A program made the translations under genes and the position numbers. Shown here piece by piece: positions 24,909 through 37,082 of a stretch of DNA of 64,000 nucleotides. The DNA comes from Megachile rotundata (lineage: Eukaryota > Arthropoda > Insecta > Hymenoptera > Megachilidae), in assembly GCF_050947335.1 (NCBI RefSeq), contig NC_134984.1, positions 7,979,926 to 8,043,925 of the forward strand, in the 5' to 3' direction. The notes below the pieces were generated by a model. That model was not told where the DNA came from and made no database searches. It saw only the letters and a list, made by a program, of their open reading frames with translations. How positions within the stretch are numbered: the first letter of the stretch is position 1; each line of letters begins with the position of its first letter.

Positions 24909-25060
24909 GTTAATCCCTTGATAGATCATACTCATTTTTGTGCATTTCAAATTAACCCTCTTGCAGGTCTACTTCATTTTTTTGCAAACAAGTTCATCCT
25001 TTCACAGATCAAATTCACTTTTTCGTGAATAGAAATCACCCTTTTGCAACTCAAATTTTT
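24909..25060 (+). repeat. Degenerate 42-bp tandem repeat, about 3.6 units
   Basis: Units line up as (T)TAATCCCTTGATAGATCA, TTAACCCTCTTGCAGGTC, TTCATCCTTTCACAGATCAA and ATCACCCTTTTGCAACTCAA, each followed by (T)TCATTTTTnnGnnAA. The spacing is regular at 42-43 bp, while unit identity is low, so the array is old. Confidence 0.7.
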
Positions 25061-25486
25061 CAACAAATTAGTTTAAGCCATTTGACTGAAAATATACATA
25101 AAATTCTTATACTGCAAGAAAAACTTTATTGCATGTAGTAATACTTAAGTATAAAATGACATAAATTGCTTGTTAAACATAAAGAATGTTTATACATTTG
25201 TTTACATAGACTCGTCTATAATCTTTCATGTATCTTTCAGCATCTTTCTGCTGCTAGTTTTATGGAAGCTGCTCTAATTTTGTGGACATATTCCTGTCAT
25301 AATTATGACAATTTGCAATAGCGATTGTTCAAACAAAATCTCCTAATTACATACAAACTTAAGAATTAGTCAAAATATTTCTTGCACACAATTTTATTTT
25401 TGAGAAACCCCTTTCAATACAGTCTATCGTTGTAAAATATAGTAATGTTACTAATAAACAGTGAAAGTATAAATAATAAAGTATAT

Positions 25487-26090
25487 CTGACCAACAAGAT
25501 TACGCACTTCATAAGTTTTTTTGGAGGCTTATGTCGCCCAAAAGCTGTCACACTTTCTCCGGATTATATTCGTTCGATTTCTGCAGTGATCTTCGAAGAA
25601 ATTCGCAGAAAATATTTGAACTGACCGAACGTGTAATTACTTCATACCTCACTATTTCATGAATATTTATTGCAGCAATTAAGAAAATATTTCGGCCGCT
25701 GTTGGCACGTTTACACGAGTGAAAGTATTAACTTCTGATCGAGCTTTTGTTCGCGTGAAGATGATAATTAAATTCTGATTCGTGAATGAATATCTTTTTT
25801 TTCGGAGTGTTCCGAGAAAAATGTAAAGTATACGCTTCGCGCATGCAATGCATACAATTAACTGTTCTTTCAGAATTTCGATGGTCAACTTGTAATGCTG
25901 TGATATAATGTGATACGTCATAATGTGATTCTGAGTTATTTAATCTATGTCTACAGGGATTTATGTTTAATTTTAAATCTTCGAATTTTAAAATCCAAAC
26001 AATAAAATCACGTTGTTCTATCATTTTTGAGTCTTCTACAAAGTGAATTTCACATGTAAAAAAGGTGAATTTAATCCGTGAATAGGCGAA
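25487..26090 (+). repeat. Dispersed repeat K, copy 1 (about 600 bp)
   Basis: Direct repeat of 55411-55995. Shared blocks include CTGACCAACAAGAT, GGATTATATTCGTTCGATTT, CAGCAATTAAGAAAATATTT, ACACGAGTGAAAGTATTAAC and TTCTGATCGAGCTTTTGTTC. The copies are 30 kb apart, one inside each side of an icarapin exon. No conserved reading frame is evident, so this is probably a non-coding transposable element or an old segmental copy. Confidence 0.85.
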
Positions 26091-26284
26091 TTTTATTATC
26101 TCTTTAAATACTAAATTAATTATTTTTGCATTCAAAGCAAAGAGTAAAACATTATTCCTATTAAAGGTATAACATTCTTTTATAACCAGGCATTGAGTTT
26201 ACACAAGCAGTAAACAAGGTACGGAAATTAGTGTATTTTTTGTAATTTTCAAACAAATGAAGAAAGATCTGCAAAACGGTGTAT

Positions 26285-26490
26285 TTAACACTGAAACTAC
26301 CAAACCGGTCAAATGACCGCTCCACAAGTTTCTTGTTATAAGGTACACATTTTGTTAAAGTACATTCCTTAAAATCAGCATTGACTTTCAACAAGATAAA
26401 GAATAGATGTGTGTACTAATTTATGTTTCGTCGTTTGTTTATTTATTTTTTAACTTCATTTTTAATTTCAAATTAAGTTCACATTGAATA
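26285..26490 (+). mobile_element. TTAA-type MITE family G, 5' part
   Basis: Begins TTAACACTGAAACTACCAAA followed by CGGTCAAATGACCG. The stretch 26336-26490 matches the inverse of 52146-52302 closely (AAGGTACACATTTTGTTAAA; TTCGTCGTTTGTTTATTTAT). Partial relatives lie at 5206-5380 and 7560-7660. Confidence 0.7.
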
Positions 26491-26837
26491 CTAAAGATGA
26501 TGTCAAATTTTACAAACTTCTATTCCCTTCTATTTTCTATTCTAACCTATTTTAAAAAATAATGCGGATATCCTATATTTTTACTTCTTTCATATGTCAT
26601 GGTCCCATTATCTTCGTATAAAAATGTGTAGTTATATAAACATCCGGTAAACTAATGACATTCATTATGAGCATTCATTATAAGAGTTTTGTTCATATAA
26701 GTGTTCATAATGCATATCACTACTAACACATGCTTAACTATTCATTTCTACTAACTATTCGCTTCATACATACGAATGGAATGTTCCGCTAGGCCTAACA
26801 TGTACACAATTACTATTCACTTCTTTTAAAACATTCT

Positions 26838-27233
26838 TTGAAAAGAGCGCAGCAAGGTGAAGGTGTTACATTGCCATTGCCAATGTTCAAGAGTTATAAT
26901 GGCATGAGAATACATCTCTTGCATGTTCATTTGTTTAGAACAATCGATTCGCCGCTTGGTCTGGCACTCATGTTGGTTTATGATGCGTTAATCGCTATTG
27001 AGAATACAGGAAACCCAGCAATATTTCAAATTCCTGGCGGAACTTTGGGTCTTCCTGTCAATAAACAACTACGGATTGCAAATTATCTTCTATCATTATT
27101 TATAATTATTTATTCGGAAATTGTGAAAGTTGCGTGCATACAAATTATGAATAGGTTTTTCATTTGTTCTGATATTAACGTAAGAGATGACAGGTTTGAC
27201 AAAGTATTTGAAATAAAAAATAAAGATATTTAA
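26838..27233 (+). CDS. Unrecognised open frame, possible gene remnant
   Basis: An open frame of about 130 codons with markedly lower AT content over its first 80 codons (26838-27080) than the DNA around it. The encoded stretch (MFKSYNGMRIHLLHVHLF; SPLGLALMLVYDALIAIE; NPAIFQIPGG) has varied, protein-like composition with a hydrophobic LALMLVYDALIAI segment. The last 50 codons drift into AT-rich sequence. There is no good ATG at the left edge and no family I recognise. It lies in the icarapin intron on the opposite strand. It may be a fragment of a transposon, a captured sequence or chance. Confidence 0.25.
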   Translation: MKRAQQGEGVTLPLPMFKSYNGMRIHLLHVHLFRTIDSPLGLALMLVYDALIAIENTGNPAIFQIPGGTLGLPVNKQLRIANYLLSLFIIIYSEIVKVACIQIMNRFFICSDINVRDDRFDKVFEIKNKDI

Positions 27234-30200
27234 TCATATTGAGATATGTAATAGTACAGAACAATTTAATAATTTGTATTTAATGATACGTAATATTTAA
27301 TAATATTAATATTAATATTACTAACATCTTTTCAGGCTGATTCTAGAGAAAATAATATACACCATAAGCCTTCCTATAATAATTCGTACCTAATTATACT
27401 TCTGCTATTTTTTTTAATTTAAGACAGTGACAGCCATTTGTGCTTTCAAAAATAATAACCCGAATCATTATATGCTCACTTCATGAAATAAGGAAGATAA
27501 AAAAGATAAATTTTTCAGAAACTTCTCATTAAAATTTTGATACACTGTTTAAATGATGTTTCAGAAAATTCATTACATTTTATAAAAAATATAATAACAA
27601 ATTGTATATTCACAGTAAAATACAATGTTGTTATAAATATATATTTTATTATTAATATAAAATTTATTATTATATTGAGAAGAGTATTTTGAATGAGTGG
27701 ATGAGTGGAAAGAATGAATAAGATAGTTTTTAATTCTATTTAGGTTATTGTAAAGTTCAATTTTTGTCTGTGTAGCTGAAACATTTGTTATTATTATTAT
27801 ATTTTATATTTTTCATAAAATGCATAAAATTAATATTTATTTAGACAATAAAAGCATTTAAAAATTTTATAAAAAGACTTGTGACAATTTCAAAGAATAT
27901 TTCTTTCTTTCGACAAAGGAAAAAAAAGAATAGGAAATCTATAATATTAAGCATTATACTTTAATAAAATTTTAAATAAATGTCTGAAGGTAAGAGTTAT
28001 AAAGAAACAAAAAGCGAGCAATTTCACTTCTTTTGGTAAAATACGAGAAACTATTTCAACGAATGGCAGTTATGTTAGATTATACTTTGCCACTGCAGCT
28101 CGAGGTGAGAGTTGTCTCGATTGTTTTTTGTTCATATTTCTTGTGTGCTGGCGTTTGAGCAACAGACTGTCTGCACAAAAGTGATTTCGCACAGGTTTGG
28201 AACATACGGATAGATTAATTTCATTAAATCGCTGTAGAGTTTACAGTTTATTGTTACTCTACTGATTAGTAAAAAGTACAAAGTTTTTACAGCTAACTGT
28301 GTAATAAACTAAAACTGCAGAAAACAATAACTCCTCGACAGCTTCGCGATTTTATTGCTAGTGTGATTAAATCTTGGTATAACTTACAAAGTAGTTCGGA
28401 GTTATTTAATCACCATCTGAGATCACTGAAGCAACGTCTGTTTCGGATTTGAATTAATTATCACACAAACAGAAGGTTCCTATTATAGTTATGAACTGAT
28501 TACGTTTCGCAGGTTATACATTCATAAAAAATATTCAAAGGAAATATTTCAGTAACTGTGAATTATTAACTGATGCAAAAAGCTTTTAACGGAAAACGAA
28601 TTATCAAGAAGGAAATATGTGTATGTATATGCATGTACTTACATTATGTCACTATGTTCGATTTCTGCGCCGATCTTATCGCTGTTAATATGAACTTTGT
28701 TGGGATTAAATTCAACTATATGTTTTCTTAAGAATGATAATTGATTTCATTTTTTATTACTTTTTTTTCTAACGAGGAAATCGAAGCAAATACGCCTTTT
28801 TGCCGGTGTTCTATTTAACGCCTTAATGTATTCAAAAAAACATAGTACGTAAGGAAATATACGACTGTACTTGAGAATAGTACCTTGTGGTCGAGGTAAT
28901 GTTATAGACTATAGAGAATCATTAACGTAATTACGTGCGAATCGAAAGAATTCTAAAATGCAATTATTACACTACTAAAATGTAAATTAGCCCTCGAAAG
29001 TTTAGACTTCCAAAAAATGAGAATTAGTCACAAAAACTGTGGATTAGATTCTAAAGATGTGAACTACATCTCACTCAATTAGAATTAAGGTGAAATTTCG
29101 ATATTTTCGTGTTAGATAAATTCACAGCCACGCACAGAGAGCCCCGGGAGCAGGAAAATATCAAGCTTCCATCGTATTCGAAAAAGGGAAAATTTACTAG
29201 ATCGTAAAATCTGATACCAATAATAGTTTGGAATAAACTTTTTATGACTTTTATGCGAATTGTGATTATGACAATTATTGGAATTGTCTTCTATTGAGAT
29301 ATCATGAAATTATTGAAAATGTTAAAATTAAATTGATAACAAACATTGAACATTTTTAGATAAGTTAGAGTATTAGACACATAGCAGATAAAACTTTTAG
29401 TTATACTAATTTATACTAATTTAACTGACATTAAAAATGTTTAGCTTAATAAACGAGTATTAAGGTAGAAGTACTTATTACAAAGTTTTTATCCAGGAAA
29501 TTGTTAACGTAATAGAGAACTACGTGCGTTAACTACAATCTATTTATGTGTATGCATGCATAAGTAATTTGAATTTTTTAACAATTTGTGTTAAATAATT
29601 TTAATTAATCCAATCGAAAATATTTTCTTTTGTATATTTTTCGTACCTTGTGTGCTTCATGGTTTATACTTTGTTACCATAGAAATTTTGCATATTAGAA
29701 TGCATTGTAAGTACCGAATATGCGTATTTTATTTACCAGTAACGATATAAATGATGCATACATTTTTATAATCGCGTAGGGGAGGTTGGGAAGGGTTTGA
29801 ACAAAAGAAAGACGTATAACAATAAATACATACTAAACTTTTGACAGAAAGAACATTATTAAGTAAGATAATAAATACATATTACATTTTGGACTAAAAG
29901 AATAATATTAGTAAGAAACTAAATAATACTTTAGGGATCTCTTTGTACGGTTCGATTCGATATTATAGTCTTCAACAAAAAGAGGGTTGTTTAAATTTAA
30001 ACACAGAACATATTAAAAATATTTTATTTTATAAAAATCAAATTTATGTTATTTTATAAAAATGTTTCAGGCCTCTTTAAATATGAGAAAATGGGTATAG
30101 TAGTTAAAGGCATGAAACAATTTATTTTGTTCAAAAAGGAAATTTAAGGCAAAGGTACCAATAATTGACCAGTTTTTAGAAAAAAAGGTTCATATAAGTT

Positions 30201-31309
30201 GTGCACTTTTGATGTATCTAAATTTACTTATATTAATTACTTTAATTTTGTTACATTTAATAATGTAAATTTCATACTTCACTTTACATGTAATTATTTT
30301 AAAATGGATCTGACATATGACGTGGCATCTGAAGTGAAGTATGTTTACTAATAACGAACTAATCGTTTACAAATCATTTACTAATCCTAATTCATAATAG
30401 TAATAGATTCATAAATGGATAATTCATAACAGAAATTCATAAGTAATATGCCGTTATAATTCTATTTCCATAACGTTTTTGTTAAGAATAGCTGTACTTC
30501 ATGTAAAAAAGTTCATACGTCGTAAATATTTCGCGAATGAAATTATGTATTTTTTCTAGTATAAGTGGTCAGCTACTAATGAACAGAGTCAATTACTAGT
30601 TATTCAATTTTTAAGGCCAACTTCTAAAGCATATACCGAATTTTTAAACATACTTTTCAAATTTATAGAACTTTTTTTAAAGAGTGGATTTGTTTCATAA
30701 TTTAGAAGACTTAAAAAAATGCTCCAGGCACCGAATCTTAATGACAGAGCAAGCGATTATCACTGTTCACATGAAAGATTTCTCTTAATTGATCAACTAC
30801 TGCTATCATTACCTTATTTTATTCAAACCTTAGAATTAAATATTATTTCTTCTGTTTATGTTTACACATTTAGTGCAGCGCCACTTAGAACATGTTTGAC
30901 TTCTTCCAAAAGAAGATATAAGAACATAAAAACACTCTAAATCCACTATTAGAAAGAATGAATGAACTGCTGTTTAATTATACATATAAATTTTTATCAC
31001 AACTTGTTGGCAAAGTAACATATTGATTACATAGAATCACATTGCTCCGCAAAAGTTTGACACGTATCAAGTTTTTTTAAATTTATATCTCAAACCTGTT
31101 CAAAAATAAGGTTTCAAAAGAGTAACTCTAATTATAGTATACTTTAAAGTGAAAGCATCGAACGTTGAACTGTATATGTAATACTAAATTTTACTTCTTT
31201 CAATAAAAAAATTGGGTATCTAGAAACTTATTTGGAACAATTATTACTTATCACTGTCCACTGAAAACATCCTTTACTGTAGTGTGAGATTCTCTATCGT
31301 GGGGAATAT
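27234..31309. other. Intron sequence, no gene recognised
   Basis: Four kilobases of very AT-rich DNA. A slightly GC-richer spot at 28070-28140 (TGCCACTGCAGCTCGAGG) and one at 28780-28830 show no frame, RNA or repeat that I can name. Confidence 0.4.
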
Positions 31310-31794
31310 TTAACCCTTTGGACTCTTATGTCGAGTGTGGCTCGACGTCACTTTTCTTTTGGATCTTATAAATAATTCGGATAAATAGATTGGTTCAATA
31401 TATACAGTCAGTGTAAAAAGTATTCGTACAGTAATTAATTTCAACAAAAATGTTGTGAAACGTCATTTATTAACAAAATTTTAACAAATAAAAAATACAT
31501 ACATATTCTTAGACGTCTATGTATTCTATGTAAGAATGTGTATGTATTTTTTATTTGTTCAAATTTTGTTAATAAATGACGTTTCACAACATTTTTGTTG
31601 AAATTAATTACTGTACGAATACTTTTTACACTGACTGTATGTATATTTTCATTAATTTACTATTTATAATAAATGAAAAATGTATTTGTCACATACGCGC
31701 ACTGTTACGACACGCTTGATGGAGAAATTTCTTGATCTATTTTGTAAATGAAAGAGTTGGTAGTTAAAAGAAATTAAGGAGTGCAAAGGGTTAA
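31310..31794 (+). mobile_element. TTAA-flanked MITE, family B, copy 2 (interrupted by a fold-back element)
   Basis: Runs from TTAA 31310-31313 to TTAA 31791-31794 with ends CCCTTTGGACTCTTATGTC and AGGAGTGCAAAGGG. The interior equals copy 1 at 3955-4203 except for the insertion at 31405-31637, which makes it 485 bp instead of 249. Confidence 0.9.
31405..31637. mobile_element. Fold-back Tc1/mariner-type MITE inserted in another MITE
   Basis: 233 bp and almost entirely palindromic: arms of roughly 105-115 bp begin CAGTCAGTGTAAAAAGTATT and end with the exact inverse, meeting near 31520. It is flanked by TA (31403-31404, 31638-31639), and removing it restores the family B sequence seen in copy 1. 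TA duplication and CAGT ends point to Tc1/mariner-type transposition in trans. A transcript would form a long hairpin. Confidence 0.93.
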
Positions 31795-32739
31795 TATCTT
31801 ATAATATACGTCTAATATTTTATAATATACATTCAACCATTCATAACATACATTTAATAATTAAATTCAAAATATAATAAAAAATTTGAAAAGAGAAATG
31901 TCCTAATCATTGGAAAATCTTAAAATAATTTTATTTCTTGTTTATTTACATTGCTGTTTTAAAATGAATTCAATTTAGAATCAGATGTAATACTGCCAGC
32001 AGTTATAACGTTGATTACTATTGTAGCTACTTAACAATGGGAAAATGAATGTTGCTGCATATATGTCCACTAAGGAATGTTGGACAAAGCACGGATTTCC
32101 CTCAGTGTTAAGCGAACCATGAAAGGGCGTCATCTGTACCATATTTTACCATGACTGCGTTCACTACTGTTTTGTTCGTAAATATATTACACAGATACAG
32201 TGGGCCAAATTATTATACTCCAGAGATTTCTTTTCAAAAATATACAACGATATACAGCGACTTTAATTACTTTATCAGTGTTATTGATAGCTGCAATATT
32301 CGACAAACCTGCGAGTAACGTGTAGAATAAATCTTATTGCCAGTTTTCGTTAGCTAGCTTTCGTTGTACCTAGCTTGCGTTAATAGTTTAAACTACGTTA
32401 TAAATTAGTTTTTATAGTTTAGATTGAAGTTTAAATTCTGATTATTATTTATTTTATTACTTTTTGATGTAAGATTAAATTTAAAATAGTTTAAACTTAA
32501 ATTATTTAAATGGTACGAAATGGTGATTTGATCATCGTTTAATTTATCTAATTCTATTAGCAATTTTCTTAAATATTAAATATTATTAATTTTGGCTTTT
32601 AAAAAAAAGATATTGCGACTAGGGGGAAGAGATGTGCTATTAGTTTGTTTTTAGGGATTTTTGGGGATCTAATAATTTGTTATATTTTGCAAATGAACTA
32701 TTGTAAATTTTCAGTTTCGCAAATCTCTTATTTCTAAAT

Positions 32740-32870
32740 TTTCAAGCTTTAAAAATAATAAATTCAAGTATTTAGGAATTTAGGAATTTAGGAATTTAGA
32801 AATTTAGGAATGTAGGTATTTAGAAACTTAGAAATTAACAAAATGTAGGAATTTTGGGATTTATACATGG
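32740..32870 (+). repeat. Short AATTTAGG array
   Basis: Several consecutive GGAATTTA units and variants, of the same class as the other simple arrays. Confidence 0.7.
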
Positions 32871-33904
32871 TGTTTTCGAAATGGTAGTGTGACCAAAAAA
32901 GGGGTGAATTTAGTCTCAAAGTATTTATAAAAAAATTTATTTACGGAACATAAATGATAAATGAGACAACTTTTCATTACTTTACGAATTAATGAATGTT
33001 ATTAAACAAATAAATCTAATCATTAATACTACTAAAGTTCGTTAGCAGTCATTCTTCATAACATAATTAATGTAGATACTAATATTTAATGCGATCGATT
33101 TAATCGGTGATAAGAACATACATAAGTAACAAACCTAGTAAAGTAATATAAAACAGTAAAGCTATTTTAGCGATATTAATAATTATATCTGTTAATTTAT
33201 AATATTTGTTTATTGTAGAATTAAGAAACAAATTATTTTATCATTTTCCACATTGAAAACAAACTTTTTTACAAATACTTAAAGAGTCTTCGAACTCGAT
33301 TTTTTTGTAAATAAAACCATATACGAAAAAATTGTATTGCATATTTTTTACTTATTTAATAATAAAATAACTTGTATAATAAAAAAATTGTTATTATATA
33401 TTCCGATTATTATCTGTATATCGACATCAGTCTCTTTTTCGAAAAACAGTTAATTTACAAAAATAAATTTGTAAACAGAAATACCAACGGAAAATTTAGG
33501 ATTCTCCATCTGCAGTTTTGTCTCAGTAAAAAAGAACATAGAGAAGGAAGTAAGAGAAATAAAAAGTCCTAACAAATCCTTCGAAGCGTAAAAGCATAAC
33601 CACAAGGTACGCTATGTATAGGGTGTCCGTGATAATTTAACACTTACATTATTTATTTAAGTATTATACTTATGTAATTCATATTATACAGATGTAGTAT
33701 AAATTAACAGCTTTTCATTTTCAGATAAAAATTAATCGATCATTAATCACAATTAATAGATCAAATTTCTGATTACTTGATTCGAATTATAATATTATTT
33801 GTTTGTTTATAATCAATTGCATTATTCTATTGCTTGAAACTAAAGTTAATAACGCTGATAGATAGTAATTTTCGAATAACATATATTTAAAACTGTCGTG
33901 CATT

Positions 33905-34145
33905 CAAAAAGCTGTTATAAATTCTACTATAATAAATTTACATGTTATAAATTCAAATTTGATTGTTATAAAATGAATTGTTTTAAGTCAAATTCAGTTG
34001 CTATAAATAGAACTGTTATAAACTTCAATTGAGATATTATAAATTCATCTGTTATAAAATCAAATTCAATTGCTAAAAATGAACCGTTATACATTTAAAT
34101 TTAATTATTATAAATTTGGATTCAACTGTTATAAACTTAAACATT
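33905..34145 (+). repeat. Degenerate TGTTATAAATTCAAATT tandem repeat
   Basis: About ten loosely spaced units of the form (C/T)TGTTATAAA(T/C)TnAA(A/T)TT(C/T)AA, with a period of about 20-28 bp. Confidence 0.65.
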
Positions 34146-34149
34146 TAAA

Positions 34150-34250
34150 TTTAACCTAAATTCAAATTAAGAATTAATTCTTAATTTAAGAATTCTTAAT
34201 TTAAGAATTAATTCTTAATTCTTATTTAATTAATTCTTAATTTGAATTTT
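34150..34250. repeat. Palindromic AAGAATTAATTCTT cluster
   Basis: TTAAGAATTAATTCTTAA-type palindromes are repeated several times back to back, so the region can form alternative hairpins. Confidence 0.8.
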
Positions 34251-34689
34251 GTTGCGTTTTATTAAGACCCAGTATAAAGACTTGTTTGTTTATATAGCAC
34301 TTCGTAATTTAAATCAACGAGATACGCCTAAAGGTAGAACAAAACTACCATAAGTTATAAGACGTAGCAGCATATTATCAAATAAAGTCTATCATCGTTA
34401 CAAATATATCAGTTACACCAAAATTATTTACACTATCAACCTCGTCATTATAAATAAAGAAGGAGTGCATTCAATACTACTTTTTCCGAATCAGAGTTAA
34501 ATCAGTATTGAAAATAACGGCGCATATATCAATTATTTTTTATTCATTAAGTTACGATTATTGAAACAGATATTGTCAAAAAATAAATCCAACAGAGTTA
34601 CTAATAAAAACTTGCCTGATTATTTAACAGTGCACAGACCTTACTTTGCTTTACCCGGTAGTTTCATCTTACTCGTTAACCAACGTTTT

Positions 34690-35120
34690 CAGAGAAAATA
34701 CTTTTCATTTCATAACAAGCACCGCGGACCGTCGTTTAATTTTGCATCGCAGCGTCTGAGTCAGTGAGCAGCCCACCGTGATGTAAAAGTGTAAAATTTC
34801 TGTGAAATCTTCGTTTTTATCGTGCGATGGTGTACAATTAAACAGATTGCTAGCCCACGTTACGTGGCCACTTTAATCTCGTGATTGCCACTTTCTTAAC
34901 GTCACATCGGTCGTATCTTCACCAGAAATAATCACAGTGGATCTGCTAGCCTCGCATGTCCGGTTGCACCGCGAATTCCGTCTCGAAAAATGTAATTAGA
35001 ACGCGTTTTTAATTCCGCCTCCGCCTAATGCAACATGAAATATTTAGAGCAATGGAAAAATTTCATTTCTCGACGAAATACCACCACGATTGTGGAATTC
35101 GCCGGAAATTCATTCTCCGC
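34690..35120. other. GC-richer island inside the icarapin intron
   Basis: About 430 bp with many CpG dinucleotides (GCACCGCGGACCGTCG, CACGTTACGTGGCC, TTGCACCGCGAATTCCG) in an otherwise AT-rich intron. The open frames across it have no recognisable domain. A regulatory element is possible but not shown. It ends just before the DUF4817 element. Confidence 0.35.
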
Positions 35121-35272
35121 AGCTCGTTCTGCATTTGTTCCGTTTTGTCTCCATTCTGTTTTATTTTCACTAACTACAGACAATATTTACAGAATCTCGG
35201 AGTTGGTTAAGAACACTGATACAAAACGTTATATGGCCACCTAGTTAGATCTATGTGTATGGAGTTGCAGTT

Positions 35273-36104
35273 ACAGGGTATGGCCGGACGAGTGGTAACC
35301 GAGCAGGGGCTGATTTTCCATGTAAAAATAAGTGGAAAAAAGGAATAACATTTTTTCGTTTAACTCTTCGTTTTTGAGAAAATCGAATTTGAACGTTCTA
35401 TCCAGTATACGTGCAATGGACTGTCTCTCCAAGTCATTGTTCGCTACAAGTTCCCTTTTGCATTCTAATGATGACGTTTCTGATGTTTACATCTTTTCTT
35501 CAACCACACAATTTTTATTCTGTTCTGTTCTGCTTCTACTTTTGTTCTTTTTCGATCAGATAAGCTGTGATGATGTCTACTTATAGCAATCGCAAATATG
35601 TTGATGTGATAAAAGATTTAGGAGCTTTTCATGGAAATGCAACAGCAGCAGCTGAATATTATAGGCAACTGTTTACAAATCGTCGCTGTTCGGACAGGAG
35701 AGTGATACACAGGGCAGAGCAAAGATTAATTGAGTGTGGTTCTTTCCACAATTACCATAAGTTTGATGGCAGTAGAAGATCCCTGAACTTATAAACAGAA
35801 GTTCTTAATACCGTTGCTAATAATTTTAAGATAAGTATACCAACACTTAGTGTTCATTATAATACCAGTACCAGAACTATTGGTCGCAATAAGTAATATC
35901 AATATTAACATTTCTTATTTATAGTATATATTTAAACCTAAAGGTGGCATAGTGCACGCATACTGGATAGAATTTTCAGGCTTGATTCTCTCGAAAATAA
36001 CGCAATAAAGGAAAAATGCTGTTCACTTTTTTTCGGCTTATTTTTACATGTGACATAGTATCATCTTTCGCTCGGTTATACCACTCGTCTGGTCACACCC
36101 TGTA
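35273..36104 (+). mobile_element. DNA transposon remnant with DUF4817-like HTH
   Basis: About 830 bp. The left end starts ACAGGGTATGGCCGGACGAG and the right end is its imperfect inverse (ACAGGGTGTGACCAGACGAG). The inverted similarity extends about 100 bp inward through GTGGTAACCGAGC, ATGTAAAAATAAG and GGAAAAAAGG. Between them lies a helix-turn-helix open frame (35570-35794). It is far shorter than a full transposon and lacks the catalytic domain. Confidence 0.82.
35570..35794 (+). pseudogene. Transposase N-terminal fragment (DUF4817-like helix-turn-helix)
   Basis: The frame encodes about 74 residues with YVDVIKDLGAFHGNATAAA, YYRQLFTNRRCSDRRVIHRA and EQRLIECGSF. From memory this is the pattern of the DUF4817 DNA-binding domain of insect IS630/Tc1-mariner-like transposases (xYxD-x-GxxxGNxxxAAxxYxxxFPNRRxPxxxxxxRxxQRLxExGSF). 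After the stop at 35792-35794 the reading continues as a diverged second helix region (EVLNTVANNFKIS; TLSVHYNTSTRTI). No DDE core is present. Confidence 0.75.
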
Positions 36105-37082
36105 TAACCAATAGTTATTATTTATTGATCATAAACGTATCTGAATCTGAACTCTTCAGATTTTCGTTTGTAAACATGGACGGAAAGCGTAGTTTATAAA
36201 GTGAAAAGATACAATGGTTATAACGAAATAGAATATAAAAGTAAAGATACCATAATTATAATGAATGGTATATCATAAAAGAACGCAAGGATGACGTCAG
36301 AAGAACGTCATGCGTTATTATGAAGGGAGTTGAAGAATGTATTGGAATCAATGGTGAGACTTCTAAACAATTAGTTTTTTTTATTGATAATTATTGTTGT
36401 AGTTTATGGCATTTAAGTGTTATTAAGTAGTAGTATAAGAAATTATTAAATAAAAGTAAAAGTAAATTATGAGTTAGTATAATAAATTACTATCATATTT
36501 TTTTATGAAATTCATGAGTTCACAATATAAATATGTATTCAGTGATTTACCTTATTTATGATTGATTTACCTTATTTACCTTATTAAAACCTGTAATGTA
36601 TTTGGCAGCGAACATTTCAATAAGAGAATAATTATGAAAGTTATAAACAAAATACTTTAAAAATTTCCTCCTGCATGCGTATAGAATAAATAAAAACTGG
36701 CTAAATAAAGTCATTGTTTCATGTTTAATTTCCACCACGATTTAATTCTTACTTTACCTCCAAACTCTATTTTATGGAAGAAAAATGTTCGATGTTATAT
36801 TCTTTTGTAACATAATGAAAGGTATGATATACTGCCTGATAATATTCTAGCTTTTCTCCTTGAATATTCTCTCAACTTAGAAACTACACTTTAGTTCGTA
36901 TGGAACAACATCGTATTAATTACGGTTATTTCATTTGCATAAATTGCATTGGAAATTATAATAACATAGTTCGTCATAATATTGATATATTCAGAAACTT
37001 CATAGCATCCACAAAACACTAGTTACTCAACCTTCTTTAATTCTTAATTATACTTTATTCTCATGTGAACATGGAAGTTTCA

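Noticed and set aside
25728..26135. Minus-strand 135-codon frame in repeat K
   Set aside because: The frame is not preserved in the second copy at 55.4-56.0 kb, so it is not under coding constraint.
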